A stretch of 64,000 nucleotides of DNA. It comes from Dipteris shenzhenensis. Lineage: Eukaryota; Polypodiophyta; Polypodiopsida; Gleicheniales. The notes under the pieces are model-generated. The model searched no databases. It was not told the DNA's origin and saw only the letters and a program-made list of their open reading frames with translations. Position numbers and translations under genes: made by a program. Positions 53,862 to 64,000 of the stretch are shown here, piece after piece. Location of the stretch: NCBI GenBank assembly GCA_047967505.1, contig CM106541.1, one strand, 5' to 3'. How positions within the stretch are numbered: the first letter of the stretch is position 1; the number at the start of each line of letters is the position of its first letter.

Positions 53862-54194
53862 AGAAAGTGGAATCAACCTAATCCTAGTCTATCCTAGATA
53901 TAAGAAGAGCAAGATGATCAAGGAGGATCAAAGCACAGTGAGAGAGAGATAAGATGGAAACACTCAGTCTATTGCAATATGTGTACTTGAAGAATACAAG
54001 ATAGGCTACTTATATAGAGAGAACCTTTAGAATAGTCAAACCATGTGGGGTCCTATGATCCACATCTCTCTGGGTGGTAGCCATTTCTCCACATCATCTC
54101 CTCGTGTAGTCCACATCCTTGGCTGGCTACGTTAATTCTTTCTACACCATACCTTAGCCTCTAATTTATGTGCACATGGCATGATATCTCAACA
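53862..54194 (-). mobile_element. Short LTR with primer binding site, minus strand
   Basis: On the minus strand it begins TGTTGAGATATCATGCC at 54194, has CTCTATATAAGT as TATA box (about 54020) and ends TTTCTCCATA before TGGTATCAAAGC (53859-53848), a copia-type PBS. At 333 bp and with no coding interior it resembles a small non-autonomous (TRIM-like) element. It abuts the start of the transposase-like copy at 54195, so it probably inserted there. Confidence 0.6.
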
Positions 54195-55700
54195 ATCTAG
54201 TCGTGTTGGAGCATTGCTCCATGGGGATCGATGCCCATGTCTCCCCAATGAATGTGCAGCCTGTAGGCCACCTCATCATGTGTTGCAAGGGAGATCAGGT
54301 TTTGTAGCCTAAGGTCTCTATGGGAGACAGTGGTTTGTTCAAATGGAGACCGTGAGTGGCACCGCATTGAATGCATTCATGGCACGTGCAAGCATTGTAG
54401 TCTGAAGCTGAAGAAGAGGCAATTTCATGTCTATCCAAATGAAATGAGGGAAGACAACCTTGTTGCTCTAAAATGGAGGAGATTTGAAAATGTCAATGTT
54501 GAAGGATCCGATAAAAAGAGATGGCTACTATCGTATAATAGCACTCAGCCGAGCATGGATGTTTTATCAAAGCTATACTTATATATTAATATAAAATCCT
54601 AGAAAAAGTTTATCGATCTATTTTTTAAAGTTTCACAATATTGATAGAACATAGTAGACTTTTATATATTTCCTTTTGAATTTTGAAGTAAAAGATTCAA
54701 ATGTTGGCAAAAATTTAAATTCTTTCTCATATAAGTTTCAAATCTTGGCGAATATTTCAAATGTTTATTTTTATTAAGGCATACAAGCTTTCGACACCAA
54801 TATAAATTTTGGCTTCTTAACGAAACCAATGTGCAAAAATCATCCATGCAGCCAAGGGAGCTTATAGGTCACGTGGTTCAATCCATCCCAAAATATATGC
54901 TTCATAATTTCATGGCTAGTTGGCAGGATGACAGTTCAGGACATGCCTTGCCAATTTTCCCCATGACACTGTTGTCTCTCTCATAGATTTTGCAGAAATT
55001 TATCATTTCAAGAACAACATGAGATACAAAGTGCTCACCGGTACAATAAGCAAATAGCAATTCTTATGCATATCATGTATAGTCATTTGCTTGAAACTTT
55101 TGTGGATGACAAATGACGCTGATTTGCTTGCTGACTCATTGGAGTCCAGGTCAGTACAATGCAAATACCATTTCTACATTTCAAATGATAGGGAACATGA
55201 CACCTTATTTGTGCAGCATGCTTTTCTACTGCATTGGGAATAGCTGAAAAATGAAGATCCCCATGCAGAAAATATAAAACAACATTAGGTGTGGTCAGAT
55301 GGTGCTTCCTCTCAATTTAACTCAGCCCATGGATTCTACTTTGTCTCAAGGTTCAAATCCTTGACCGGTCTAGACATGATGTGGAATTTCTTTGGGTCTA
55401 GCCATGGCAAGGGTGAACATGATGGATGTGGTGCTATTATTAAGCAAGCTCTGTTTAAACACCAATTAGCATGCCCTCAATAAAAGCTCAATTATGCCCA
55501 TGATGCATGCTTTAGTATGGCTTATAGCCAACCTCTCGACAGGCGCACATTCAACAAACAGTAAACAAAGCCTTAAGAATATTGTAGTGCGCAGAGCGTT
55601 CCATGAAGTGAAAGTGGATGAAGTGCAAAGGAGAAGCCAGCACGATTGCAAGAAAATTAAAGGAGTTCATGGTTTGCACCACAACAACACAATGCATCCA
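54195..55700 (+). pseudogene. DFA.NY/SDG/HGKG transposase-like gene, broken copy
   Basis: Blocks in order: GVLEHCSMGI region homologous to 22057-22320; a Cys-His block in 54330-54602 (IECIHGTCKHCSLKLKKRQF, then LKWRRFENVNVEGSDKKRWL); first acidic block at about 54964-55010 (HDTVVSLIDFAEIYHF); second block WSDGASSQFNSAHGFYFV at 55289 and on; third block WNFFGSSHGKGEHDGCGAII. The order Cys block, DFAENY, SDG..SQ, HGKG..DG.GA is that of a widespread but poorly described eukaryotic family that I read as an RNase H-like transposase by its spaced acidic residues. That function is inference. Stops and frame changes separate the blocks, so it is inactive. Confidence 0.6.
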
Positions 55701-56290
55701 TAGACGCATTTTCAAACACGTTTATTGAATTTTTTTAAAAAGTAACGGGTGCATCTATTAGCGCATCCATAGGCCCGCATCTAAACACGTGTCTATATAA
55801 CCAAGGGATGCCCGTATAGATGTGCTAGTAGATGAGCTAATAGACGCTCTATGGAAAATTACTAAAATAGCAAGATGCACTTATAACAGTGCTAATAGAT
55901 GCACTTATAGACACTCTGAAGAAAAAAAAATTAACAAAAACAAAATGCTGTGTGGTTGAACAAAATGCTGTGTGGTTGCAAGAATCCCATTTCTATAGTG
56001 TGCAATGGAATTCCTACAGCCAAATGCATTTTAATTTGCACTATTCCGTGCACGTCTATAGCTATTGGTAATTTGTTATATATTATTAAGCGAGTTAAGG
56101 GACGAAGTACTAGAATTTGAAGTACATATATTATTAAACGATCATTTACAAGCCGACGATTACAATTCCAAATAAAACATTACAACTCCAAAACATTTGC
56201 ATCACAAAGCATTCATTGATAAAACATTGCATAAGGAAATTGAATGCCAAAAAAATAAGAGGAGTGTATATTAATTCAAGCCCAAAAAGT
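55700..56290. other. No gene; short diverged repeats
   Basis: 55740-55920 contains loose repeats of GTGCTAATAGATGCACTTATAGAC type, and AACAAAATGCTGTGTGGTTG is duplicated at about 55941-55980. The rest is AT-rich. Confidence 0.5.
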
Positions 56291-59200
56291 GTTCATATAT
56301 ACATATAGCATGAAGCCAAGCCACCTGTAGCTTCAAGTACAAAAAAGAATAGAAATAGAAGCAAATCTAGAGGAAATAATAGAAATACCACGACAGAAAT
56401 AGAAGCAAATCTAGAGGAAAATCCCATGCCAAAAAGGATTTGGAATGCTTCTATTGTGGGAAGAAAGGCTATTTCAAAAAGGATTGCTACAAATGGAAGA
56501 ACGATAAAGGTAAAGGCAAAGCTAACGTGCAACCCAAGAAGGAAGAGAAATCCACAGTCAATATAGAGGAAGTGAATGCCATAAGTAACAATAGTGATGA
56601 GGGTGACATTCTTTATGCCTCTATGTTTGAGCATGCTTTTCTTGTGACTAGTGATGATGCATTGTCACAAAATTGGATACTAGACTCAGGAGCATCTTTC
56701 CATGTCACTCCCCATAGGGAGTGGTTTACCATTTATGATGTAGGAAGGAAAGGAACCATGAGACTTGGAAATGATTATCCATGTGACATTGTTGGAGTGG
56801 GAGATATCCACTTGTTTCTTCCTAATGGTTCTACATTTGTACTCAAGAATGTTAGGCATGTTTCAAATCTGAAAAAGAGCTTGATAAGTATGGGACAGCT
56901 TGATGATGATGGCTATCATGTATTCTTTGGCAACAATACATGGAAAATTAGCAAAGGGTCACTTGTGATTGCTAGAGGTTCCAAGCATGGAGCGTTGTAC
57001 TCAATGCATGTGTCAAGCATAAGAGATAATGTAATCAATGTGACCGAGCAACCATCCGTCTCTTTGTGGCATCGTCGGTTGGGACACATGAGCATGACAG
57101 GAATGAAGATACTTTCTGGTTTGCAGAATGTTTTCGTGTTTAATTTTTCAGATTTTAGCATGTGTGAGCATTGCATGTATGGGAAGCAAACACAGTCTTC
57201 ACATAAAAAATCTTTGGGCAAGAAGAGGCTTGAACCATTGGAGTTGGTTCACAGTGATGTGTGTGGACCTATGCCTACTGTCTCATTGGGTGGTGCTTCT
57301 TACTTTGCTACTTTCATTGATGATGCTGCACGGAAAGTGTGGGTCTATCCTCTTCGGAAGAAGAGTGATGTCTTTGATGCATTTCAAAAGTTCTGAGCAT
57401 TTGCTGAAAATCAGTCGGGCAAGAAGCTCAAATGCTTGCGCACTGATAATGGAGGAGAGTATACCTCTCATGCATTTAAGAATTTTTGTGAGCTACATGG
57501 CATCAAGCAGGAGTTGACTACTCCTGAGAATCCTTCTCAGAATGGGGTTGCTGAGAAGATGAATAGAACTATTCAAGAAAGGAATATAAGCATGCTTTCT
57601 AATGCCGGTCTACCTCATGGCTTTTGGGCTGAGTCTATCAAGATAGTAGTACATCTTATCAATAGATCGCCTAGCAAGGCACTAGATGGGAAAGTGCCAG
57701 AAGAGGTTTGGTCCGGCAAGCCACCATCTTATGGGCATCTTCGTGTATTTGGTTGTGAAGCTTATGTTCATGTCCCTAAGGAAAAACACAGCAAGCTTGA
57801 TCCAACGTCAAGGAAGTGCATTTTTCTTGGATATGGTGATTCAGGTGAGATGGGATACCGATTGTGGGATCCAGAGGCTAGGAAGATAGTACGCAGCCAT
57901 GATATTATCTTTAATGAGGACAAGATGCACAAGAAGCTAGAAAAGACTATTGAGATATGTAGAGTCATGTTTCAAGAGGATGGACAACCACCATATGAGA
58001 GGCATGCACAACCTGTTCCACATGATGCAGGGCATGGGCAGCCCATAGATCGTGAGGTGGGAGAGCCGCATCTAGGTGGACAACCTCAGGTTATGCAGGA
58101 AAATCAGTTGGGACAGCAAGATGCTTATGGTGAGCAAGTGTTGAGACGTTCCACTAGAGTCTCATGACCTCCACAGAGATATGCTCCATCTCTAGATTAT
58201 GTCATGTTGACAGATTGTGGTGAGCCTTCATGCTTTGAGGATGCTATGTCTAGGAATGACAAGCATAAGTGGGAGAAGGCTATGCAGTTAGCGATGGATC
58301 CTTTGATGAAGAATGCTACTTGGGATTTGGTTTATTTGCCCAAAGGAAAGCATGCATTGCCATGCAAATGGGTTTACAAGCTGAAGATGTCTCCAACAGA
58401 TGCATTGCCTAAGTATAAGGCAAGGTTGGTAGCCAATGGTTTTAAGCAGGAGAAGGGTATTGATTTTGATGAAATCTTTTCCCCAGTGGTGAAGATGACT
58501 ACCCTTCATATAGTGCTTGCATTGGTTGCTAGAGAGGACATGGAGCTTGTCCAAATGGATGTAAAAACAGCTTTTCTACATGGAGATCTTCATGAGAACA
58601 TCTATATGTAGCAGCCAGAGGGGTTTGTTGTGCAGGGCAAAGAACGGATGGTATGCAAGCTTCAGAAAAGTCTTTATGGGCTGAAGCAGGCTCCTAGGGA
58701 CTGGTACCATAAGTTTGATGCATTTATGTGATCCCAAGGATACACACGGAGTGAGATAGATCATTGCCTCTACACAAAGAAGGCATCAGATGGCAGCCTT
58801 CTTATTTTGATTTTATATGCTGATGACATGCTTATTATTGGGAAATCTACTTTGGATGTGGATGCCTTGAAGAAAAGGTTGCATGAGACCTTTGACATGA
58901 AGGATTTGGGTGATGCCAGTCACATACTTGGCATGAGGATTGTTTGGGATAGGAATAAGAAACTCCTTCATTTGTCACAGAAAGAGTACATTAGCAAGGT
59001 ACTTGAGCGTTTCAATATGGAGAGGGGGAAGTCCATAAGTACTCCGTTGCCTCCATATGTGAAACTCAGCCAAGCGGATAGCCCTAAGTCAGATGAGGAG
59101 TGGGCTGAAATGGCAAATATACCTTATGCATCCGTAATAGGAAGCTTGATGTATGCCATGGTTGCTACACGTCCAAATATTGCTTTTACAGTGGGAGCTG

Positions 59201-59600
59201 TTAGCAGGTACATGGCAAATCTTGGCAAGAAGCATTGGGAGGTAGTGAAAGGTATCATGAGATACTTGAATGGTACAAGGAATGTGTGCATTTTCTTTGG
59301 GAGGAAGGACACATCTGTTGTTGGATATGTAGATGCTGATTTTGCAGGGAATGTAGATACCAAGAGGTCTACTACAGGATATGTTTTCTCATTCACTCGA
59401 GCTGCAGTTTCATGGGTCTCTCATTTGCAACCATGTACAACTTTGTCTACCACTGAGGCAGAGTATGTTGCAGCCACTGAGGCATGCAAGGAAGCTATAT
59501 GGCTTACTCGTCTAGTGGGAGACTTGAGCATTATAGGAGAGGTTCCAGTTTTGCACTGTGATAGTTAAAGTGCTATCCAGTGAATCAAGCAAATTACATA
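56290..59600 (+). pseudogene. Ty1/copia polyprotein, one frame with scattered stops
   Basis: From about 56404 to 59568 one frame reads zinc knuckle CFYCGKKGYFKKDC, protease WILDSGASFHVT, pre-integrase LWHRRLGHMSMTGMK with CEHCMYGKQ, integrase (HSDVCGPM, FIDDAARKVWVYPL, LRTDNGGEYTS, ENPSQNGVAEKMNRTI), reverse transcriptase (CKWVYKLK, QMDVKTAFLHGDL, LILYADDMLIIGKS) and RNase H (VDADFAGN, STTEAEYVAATEA). Stops are TGA 57394, TGA 58165, TAG 58609, TGA 58729 and TAA 59566, with no frameshift over this length. A 44-bp duplication at 56351/56395 breaks frame just upstream of the knuckle. The 5' LTR and most of gag are missing, and the last part of RNase H and the 3' LTR are cut off at about 59600. 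Confidence 0.95.
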
Positions 59601-62350
59601 ACCAATATTTTATAAGGAGGGTAATCCTCACCCTTGAAAGATTAACCACAATTAAATGAAGGGAACAACTATAGAAAAAGCACTAGTAAAATTAAGAAAA
59701 AATGATTTAGTCTAAAAACTTTATGAAGGAGAGGGAAATTAACAACAAGTAAACAATGAGGGCCAAAAGGAACACACAAGGGAAACAATATTAAGAAAAA
59801 TAATTAAGGGTTACCTAAATATATAGTATAATTGCACAAAAACTTTTCAGAAGGGACAATAGGGTTAATTAAGGGATAATAGCATAGAGAGATAAAGCTA
59901 TGGTTCTAAAACAATAGAAAAATACATATAGAAAATAAAGGTATAAATATATATCTATGAGTCATTAGATCCTTATGTACATAAAAGAAATAGGCATCTA
60001 GATGAAATCAAAAGGATCAGTAAAAAGATATAAAAAATTATCAGAAATTATGTATTTAAAAGAATTAAACTATGAAACAAGCTCAAAAGATAGTAATCTA
60101 TAAATTAAGGGGTTTCTTTTATAATAAACGATTAGGCCCAAGAAATTAACAAAAGAAGTATACTAAGACAAGGCCTCTCCCATTTTTTATATAAGTACAC
60201 AAGAAATAAGTGGGGGATCATCCATGCCCATTCTTTATAAAAAATTAACCTAGGGGGAACTATGTTATGAGGGGAAGAGCAAAAAAGGGGGTCAAAAGGG
60301 AATTAAAACAAAAGTCAACTATAAGGTTGACTCAACACGTGGCTACCAAGCAACCACACCTTCACCATAGTAAGTTTCAAGAACTCATTGCAATGTCAAT
60401 GAGCATGGGCAGAACCAAGAAAATAGGAAAGGGCTAATGTTGCCGCAGTCGTGAAATAGAGCAAGGTAAAGAAGCGACACAAAGGTGAGCACGAAGGCAA
60501 TGGTGAGCAACTAGCTAGTCCTAAAAAACACTCTGAAATCTATGCGGCATCAGTGAGGCGATGGAAGAGCACGTAACAATGTATCGTAAGGAAATAATGC
60601 AAGAGGCTCACACGGTAGGAGAGCCATGGAACTCAGAAAGAGTCGAGGTAGGCAAGCCATTGAGCAAGAAAGCCATAGAGAAATCATTGTACTTAGAAGC
60701 AAAGAGTTAAGAAGAACAGACTCCAGCCAGCTAGAGCACGAGCGACCATGACGTAAGAAAGAGTAGCGGACTCTACAAGCTAGAAAGGAGAATTTGTCTG
60801 TCATATTGCCTCCAATAATAATAGTCAAAGGTATTGAAATCGAGCATTGTGACTCGCCAAGAACTATAGAACCAAGAAGAGTATGTGCCAAATCTATTAA
60901 CAGAAGTAGAACAAGGTTGGAGGAAGCTGAGTACCACACCACGATGGTCAACCGAAGAAATAAGAGAATCTTGATAAAAAGTCACGCAATAAGGGGGGAG
61001 AGGGCGAAACCAAAGAGCCTGTCTAACCAAGCAAACAAGTCCTTGCACAACAAAGAAAGTGAAGGTATCAAGTAGCTTAATGCATCTTCCAGGAGCTACG
61101 AGAGCAAGAAAGGGGAGGAAAATGGGGAGCAAGTAAAAAAACCCGAGCCATCAAGAGCAAATAGAGATATAGGAGGGGCGGTTGGGAGCACTCGCAGACT
61201 GAGTAGTGACCATCAAAGGTGACATGCAATGAGGATAGAACCATGGAAAGTGCAGGCAAGAGGTAGCAAAACACGTAGTCTACTTCAGTATGTAGAGGAA
61301 GCAGTCAGGGCGAAGTACGTGCCTTTTTTATCATACGTAAAGGAAAGGTTGCAAGCAAGGCAAGAGGTAATCCACAGCAGAGAAATAGAGAGTACTCCGC
61401 AAGGAGACCCCAAAGGTGCGAGGCTAAGGGAAAGGGAGCAATGAAGGTGACGGAAAGAAGCGGGAGAAAGAGGCGATAAGACTATAGTTAGAGGTCAGCT
61501 ATATAAAGGAAAGGAGTTGGCAGTTAGGCGAGAATTGACGGTGCAATACACTAGGGAACGTGGGGCGGTGGTAATAAGGGTAATATATACGTTCCTAGTC
61601 AAATTTTTAGGTGGTATAATTAAGAAGAGGGGTTACAAGTCTAGGGTAGGGGAAGGTCTAGGGGAGTTTTGTAAAGGGACATCAGGGTTTAGGGAGGTAT
61701 TAAAGGAGAAAAGTGTGGTTAAGGGGGCAGTGGACATTATCCACTCAAAAGAATGTGTTCTAAGAAGGGGGGCAATATACTTATGGGACTAAATTTTGAG
61801 TAAGAGTGTGTGTGGGTGAGGTTTTATTTTTTAATGGGGGGATAATAATTTTAGTGGGGGGTTTTGTGCGTGTGTGTGTGAAGAGATGATCAAGTGAAAA
61901 AGTGTGTGTGGGTGTTTAAAAAATAGAAACCTATTGACAACATGGCACCAAAAAAAGAAAATTGGATGCCATAAGTTATCTAATGTTTCTCGCACTTTGC
62001 TTTTTTATACAAAAATTGTCTAGTTCTATTCTCTTGTCCAATATTTTCCATTTCCCTTCGTGCATCCTCTAGCTTTTGAGAAATAAAGGCCATTTTGGTT
62101 TGGTCTGTGATTGCGGACATCCTAGCAGTCCTACATAATTTGTTTGAGTTCTTCACCCGAAATTTCCTATCAAATTCATTTATCAACCAAATCAAGGGGG
62201 TGGTCCATCACCAAGGTAAACAAGATTCTAAAAAAGAGGGGGTTAGTTCATAATCAAGATTGAGAAACCAAATGATTGTGTGTGTGTGTGTGTGTGTAAG
62301 ATGGGGAGTTAAAAAAAGTAAATAAATTCATGTAGGGGGGTCATCCACAC
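59600..62350. other. No gene recognised
   Basis: AT-rich to 60300, then purine-rich sequence to about 61500 with short frames on both strands (60550-61132 minus, 61229-61444 and 61517-61792 plus) that show no domain. GT-rich simple repeats occur near 61867 and 62278. Confidence 0.5.
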
Positions 62351-62353
62351 CCT

Positions 62354-62890
62354 TGTGAAAAAAAGATACCATTAGACATTTCCCCTTGAATCTAAGTGAA
62401 GTAATCAAAGTGAATCACACATCTTGGGGGGTAGTCAGTGCCAATGTAAAAAAAGAACCAATCTTAGGGGCTACTCCACTCCCTTAATTGAGAAAATGTT
62501 TTAGAAATGGGGGGTATTCCACACCCATGCATTAAACACGAAATTAAAAACATCAAAAATCAATCATTAGCATCAAAAGTATTAAAAAATTCTTTTGAGC
62601 ATGGGGGGTATGGATGACCCCTGTGAAAAAAAGATACCATTAGACATTTCCCCTTGAATCTAAGTGAAGTAATCAACGTGAAGCACACATCTTGGGGGGT
62701 AGTCAGTGCCAATGTAAAAAAAGAACCAATCTTAGGGCGGTACTCCACTCCCTTAATTGAGAACATGTTTTAGAAGTGGGGGGTATTCCACACCCATGCA
62801 TTAAACACGAAATTTAAAACATCAAAAATCAATCATTAGCATCAAAAGTATATAAAAAATTCTTTTGAGCATGGGGGGTATTCCACACCC
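62354..62890. repeat. 268-bp tandem duplication
   Basis: Copies 62354-62621 and about 62622-62890 both start TGTGAAAAAAAGATACCATT and carry several GGGGGGTA words. They differ at a few bases. Confidence 0.95.
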
Positions 62891-63549
62891 ATATGCTATA
62901 AATATTTTACACAAGGTAATTAGTAATTATATTAAAAGAGCATCACGTACAACTTTTCTTTTATGTGTTTTATTTTAAAATGGGATCATTAAATCTAAGT
63001 AAGTGCACAGTTGTGTGTGTGTTGCAATTCATTAAAAGGTTCAATATATCATTTTTTTTTTACAATGGGGGGTAATCCACACCCTTTAATAAATATTTTT
63101 TCCTTGAAAAAATCATTGAAGGGGGTAGACCAATCCCTTGAATATGGGAGGTATTCATCTATAATTTGAAAACGTTTTCACCATGGGGGGTATTCAACAC
63201 CCAAATTACCAAATGGTTATAATTGAAGAAAGTGTAGCCTTTAATTTAAATAGAGCATTTCATTGAATATCAAAATTAAGAAATAATTATTCATAAAAAT
63301 GTGCAAATTTTGCAGGAAAATTAAATTACAAAATGATATAGTGAACTTATCATGCTACTAAATAAATAAAAGAAAGGAAAAATAGTTGTACCTAGTGTAG
63401 GATGAAATAGCAAGAGAATGAGAGAAAATAAAAAGAAGTGGACTATTTTAATAAACAAAAAGACATATTGACTATTTAATATAATAAAATATCAGTTCAT
63501 GCTACTAAATGAATGAATTGAAAAAAAGGGAAACTTGAAATTAATTAAA

Positions 63550-63589
<40 letters not shown>

Positions 63590-64000
63590 CATGTAGATAA
63601 AGCAAAAGTGATTGTAATAAGTTAAGGATCAAAGAAACCAAAATATATTAAAGTATATATAGCCAACATAGCAATAATAATTGTCCTTCAAAAAGCATTA
63701 AAGACTCTTTACTAATGGTGAAACCCATACACTACAAGTGTGTGTGTGTGAGAGAGAGAGATTAAGAGAGCACGCGTCAAATGAGAAGGAGAGTACGTGA
63801 ATAGTCTAAAGTGCTTGGAAGCTACCACTCCGTGATCGAGAAAAAATGCAATGATAAAATGCTACAAAGCAAAAGAGCTCATAGTGAAGGATTAAAAGTG
63901 TCGAAGGGAAGGAGTAGCCAAGCCCTGTGGGGACCCTTCAACCTAGGACTGACTCCTAAAGGGAAAGCAAGAAAGCTAAGTGAGAAGTGTGTCCTGCCAA
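62891..64000. other. AT-rich, no gene seen; GGGGGGTATTC words and microsatellites
   Basis: The word ATGGGGGGTA.TCCACACCC recurs near 63065 and 63183 as well as in the duplication before it, so a loosely repeated satellite continues to about 63210. A (TA)n run lies at 63554-63587 and GT/GA runs near 63740. Confidence 0.6.

Noticed and set aside
60550-61132. Overlapping minus frames of 119-133 codons
   Set aside because: No recognisable domain, overlapping frames on both strands, and no splice or promoter support.

Overview
This window looks like repeat-dense nuclear DNA of a land plant. The support is a long array of the plant telomere word TTTAGGG, Ty1/copia elements primed by initiator-Met tRNA, Ty3/gypsy pieces, a CACTA (En/Spm) DNA transposon, plant-type promoters (TATA, CCAAT, telo-box) and an AIG1-type GTPase gene. 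A transposase-like family with the signatures DFA.NY, SDG..SQ and HGKG, which I associate with animals and early-diverging lineages more than with flowering plants, leans weakly towards a non-seed plant. That last point is inference. There is no sign of bacterial, plastid or mitochondrial DNA.

Layout. 1-2.0 kb: minus-strand gene of unknown function, open over about 670 codons except for one in-frame TGA. 2.1-7.2 kb: stacked tandem duplications and pyrimidine-rich satellites, one with GC-palindrome hairpins, and a minus-strand promoter-like module. 7.2-7.9 kb: interstitial telomere array. 8.0-11.8 kb: uninterrupted 1253-codon gene joining a CACTA-associated N-terminal domain to a DUF7869-type, RNase H-like domain. 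11.9-18.0 kb: decayed minus-strand CACTA element with palindromic subterminal repeats, its 3' part present twice. 18.0-20.9 kb: an unclassified element with a second copy, inverted, at 51.1-52.7 kb. 22.1-22.3 kb: remnant of the DFA.NY family, with a longer copy at 54.2-55.7 kb. 23.6-26.7 kb: truncated copia (LTR, duplicated LTR-PBS unit, gag, protease, part of integrase). 26.9-30.4 kb: diverged repeats and another LTR. 31.1-32.3 kb: gypsy-type LTR full of minisatellites. 35.5-37.3 kb: gypsy gag-protease remnant. 38.3-38.6 kb: foldback element. 41.8-42.7 kb: two-exon AIG1-like GTPase, the one clearly cellular gene. 45.5-46.0 kb: promoter carrying eleven copies of a 16-bp palindrome and a short first exon. 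47.1-49.0 kb: LTR and an unrecognised gene fragment. 49.0-51.1 kb: 187-bp satellite. 56.3-59.6 kb: copia polyprotein in one frame with stops but no frameshift downstream of the zinc knuckle. 59.6-64.0 kb: AT-rich DNA without recognisable genes.

Two themes recur. First, many retroelement frames are broken by TAG, TAA or TGA codons at places where the family normally has CAG, CAA or CGA, the pattern expected when methylated cytosines deaminate. Second, two promoter-like modules (6.24 kb minus, 45.87 kb plus) share a telo-box placed 7-8 bp upstream of a TATATA box. The best candidates for something undescribed are the palindrome-array promoter at 45.5 kb, the DUF7869/CACTA-domain fusion gene at 8-11.8 kb, and the two-copy element at 18-21 kb and 51-52.7 kb.
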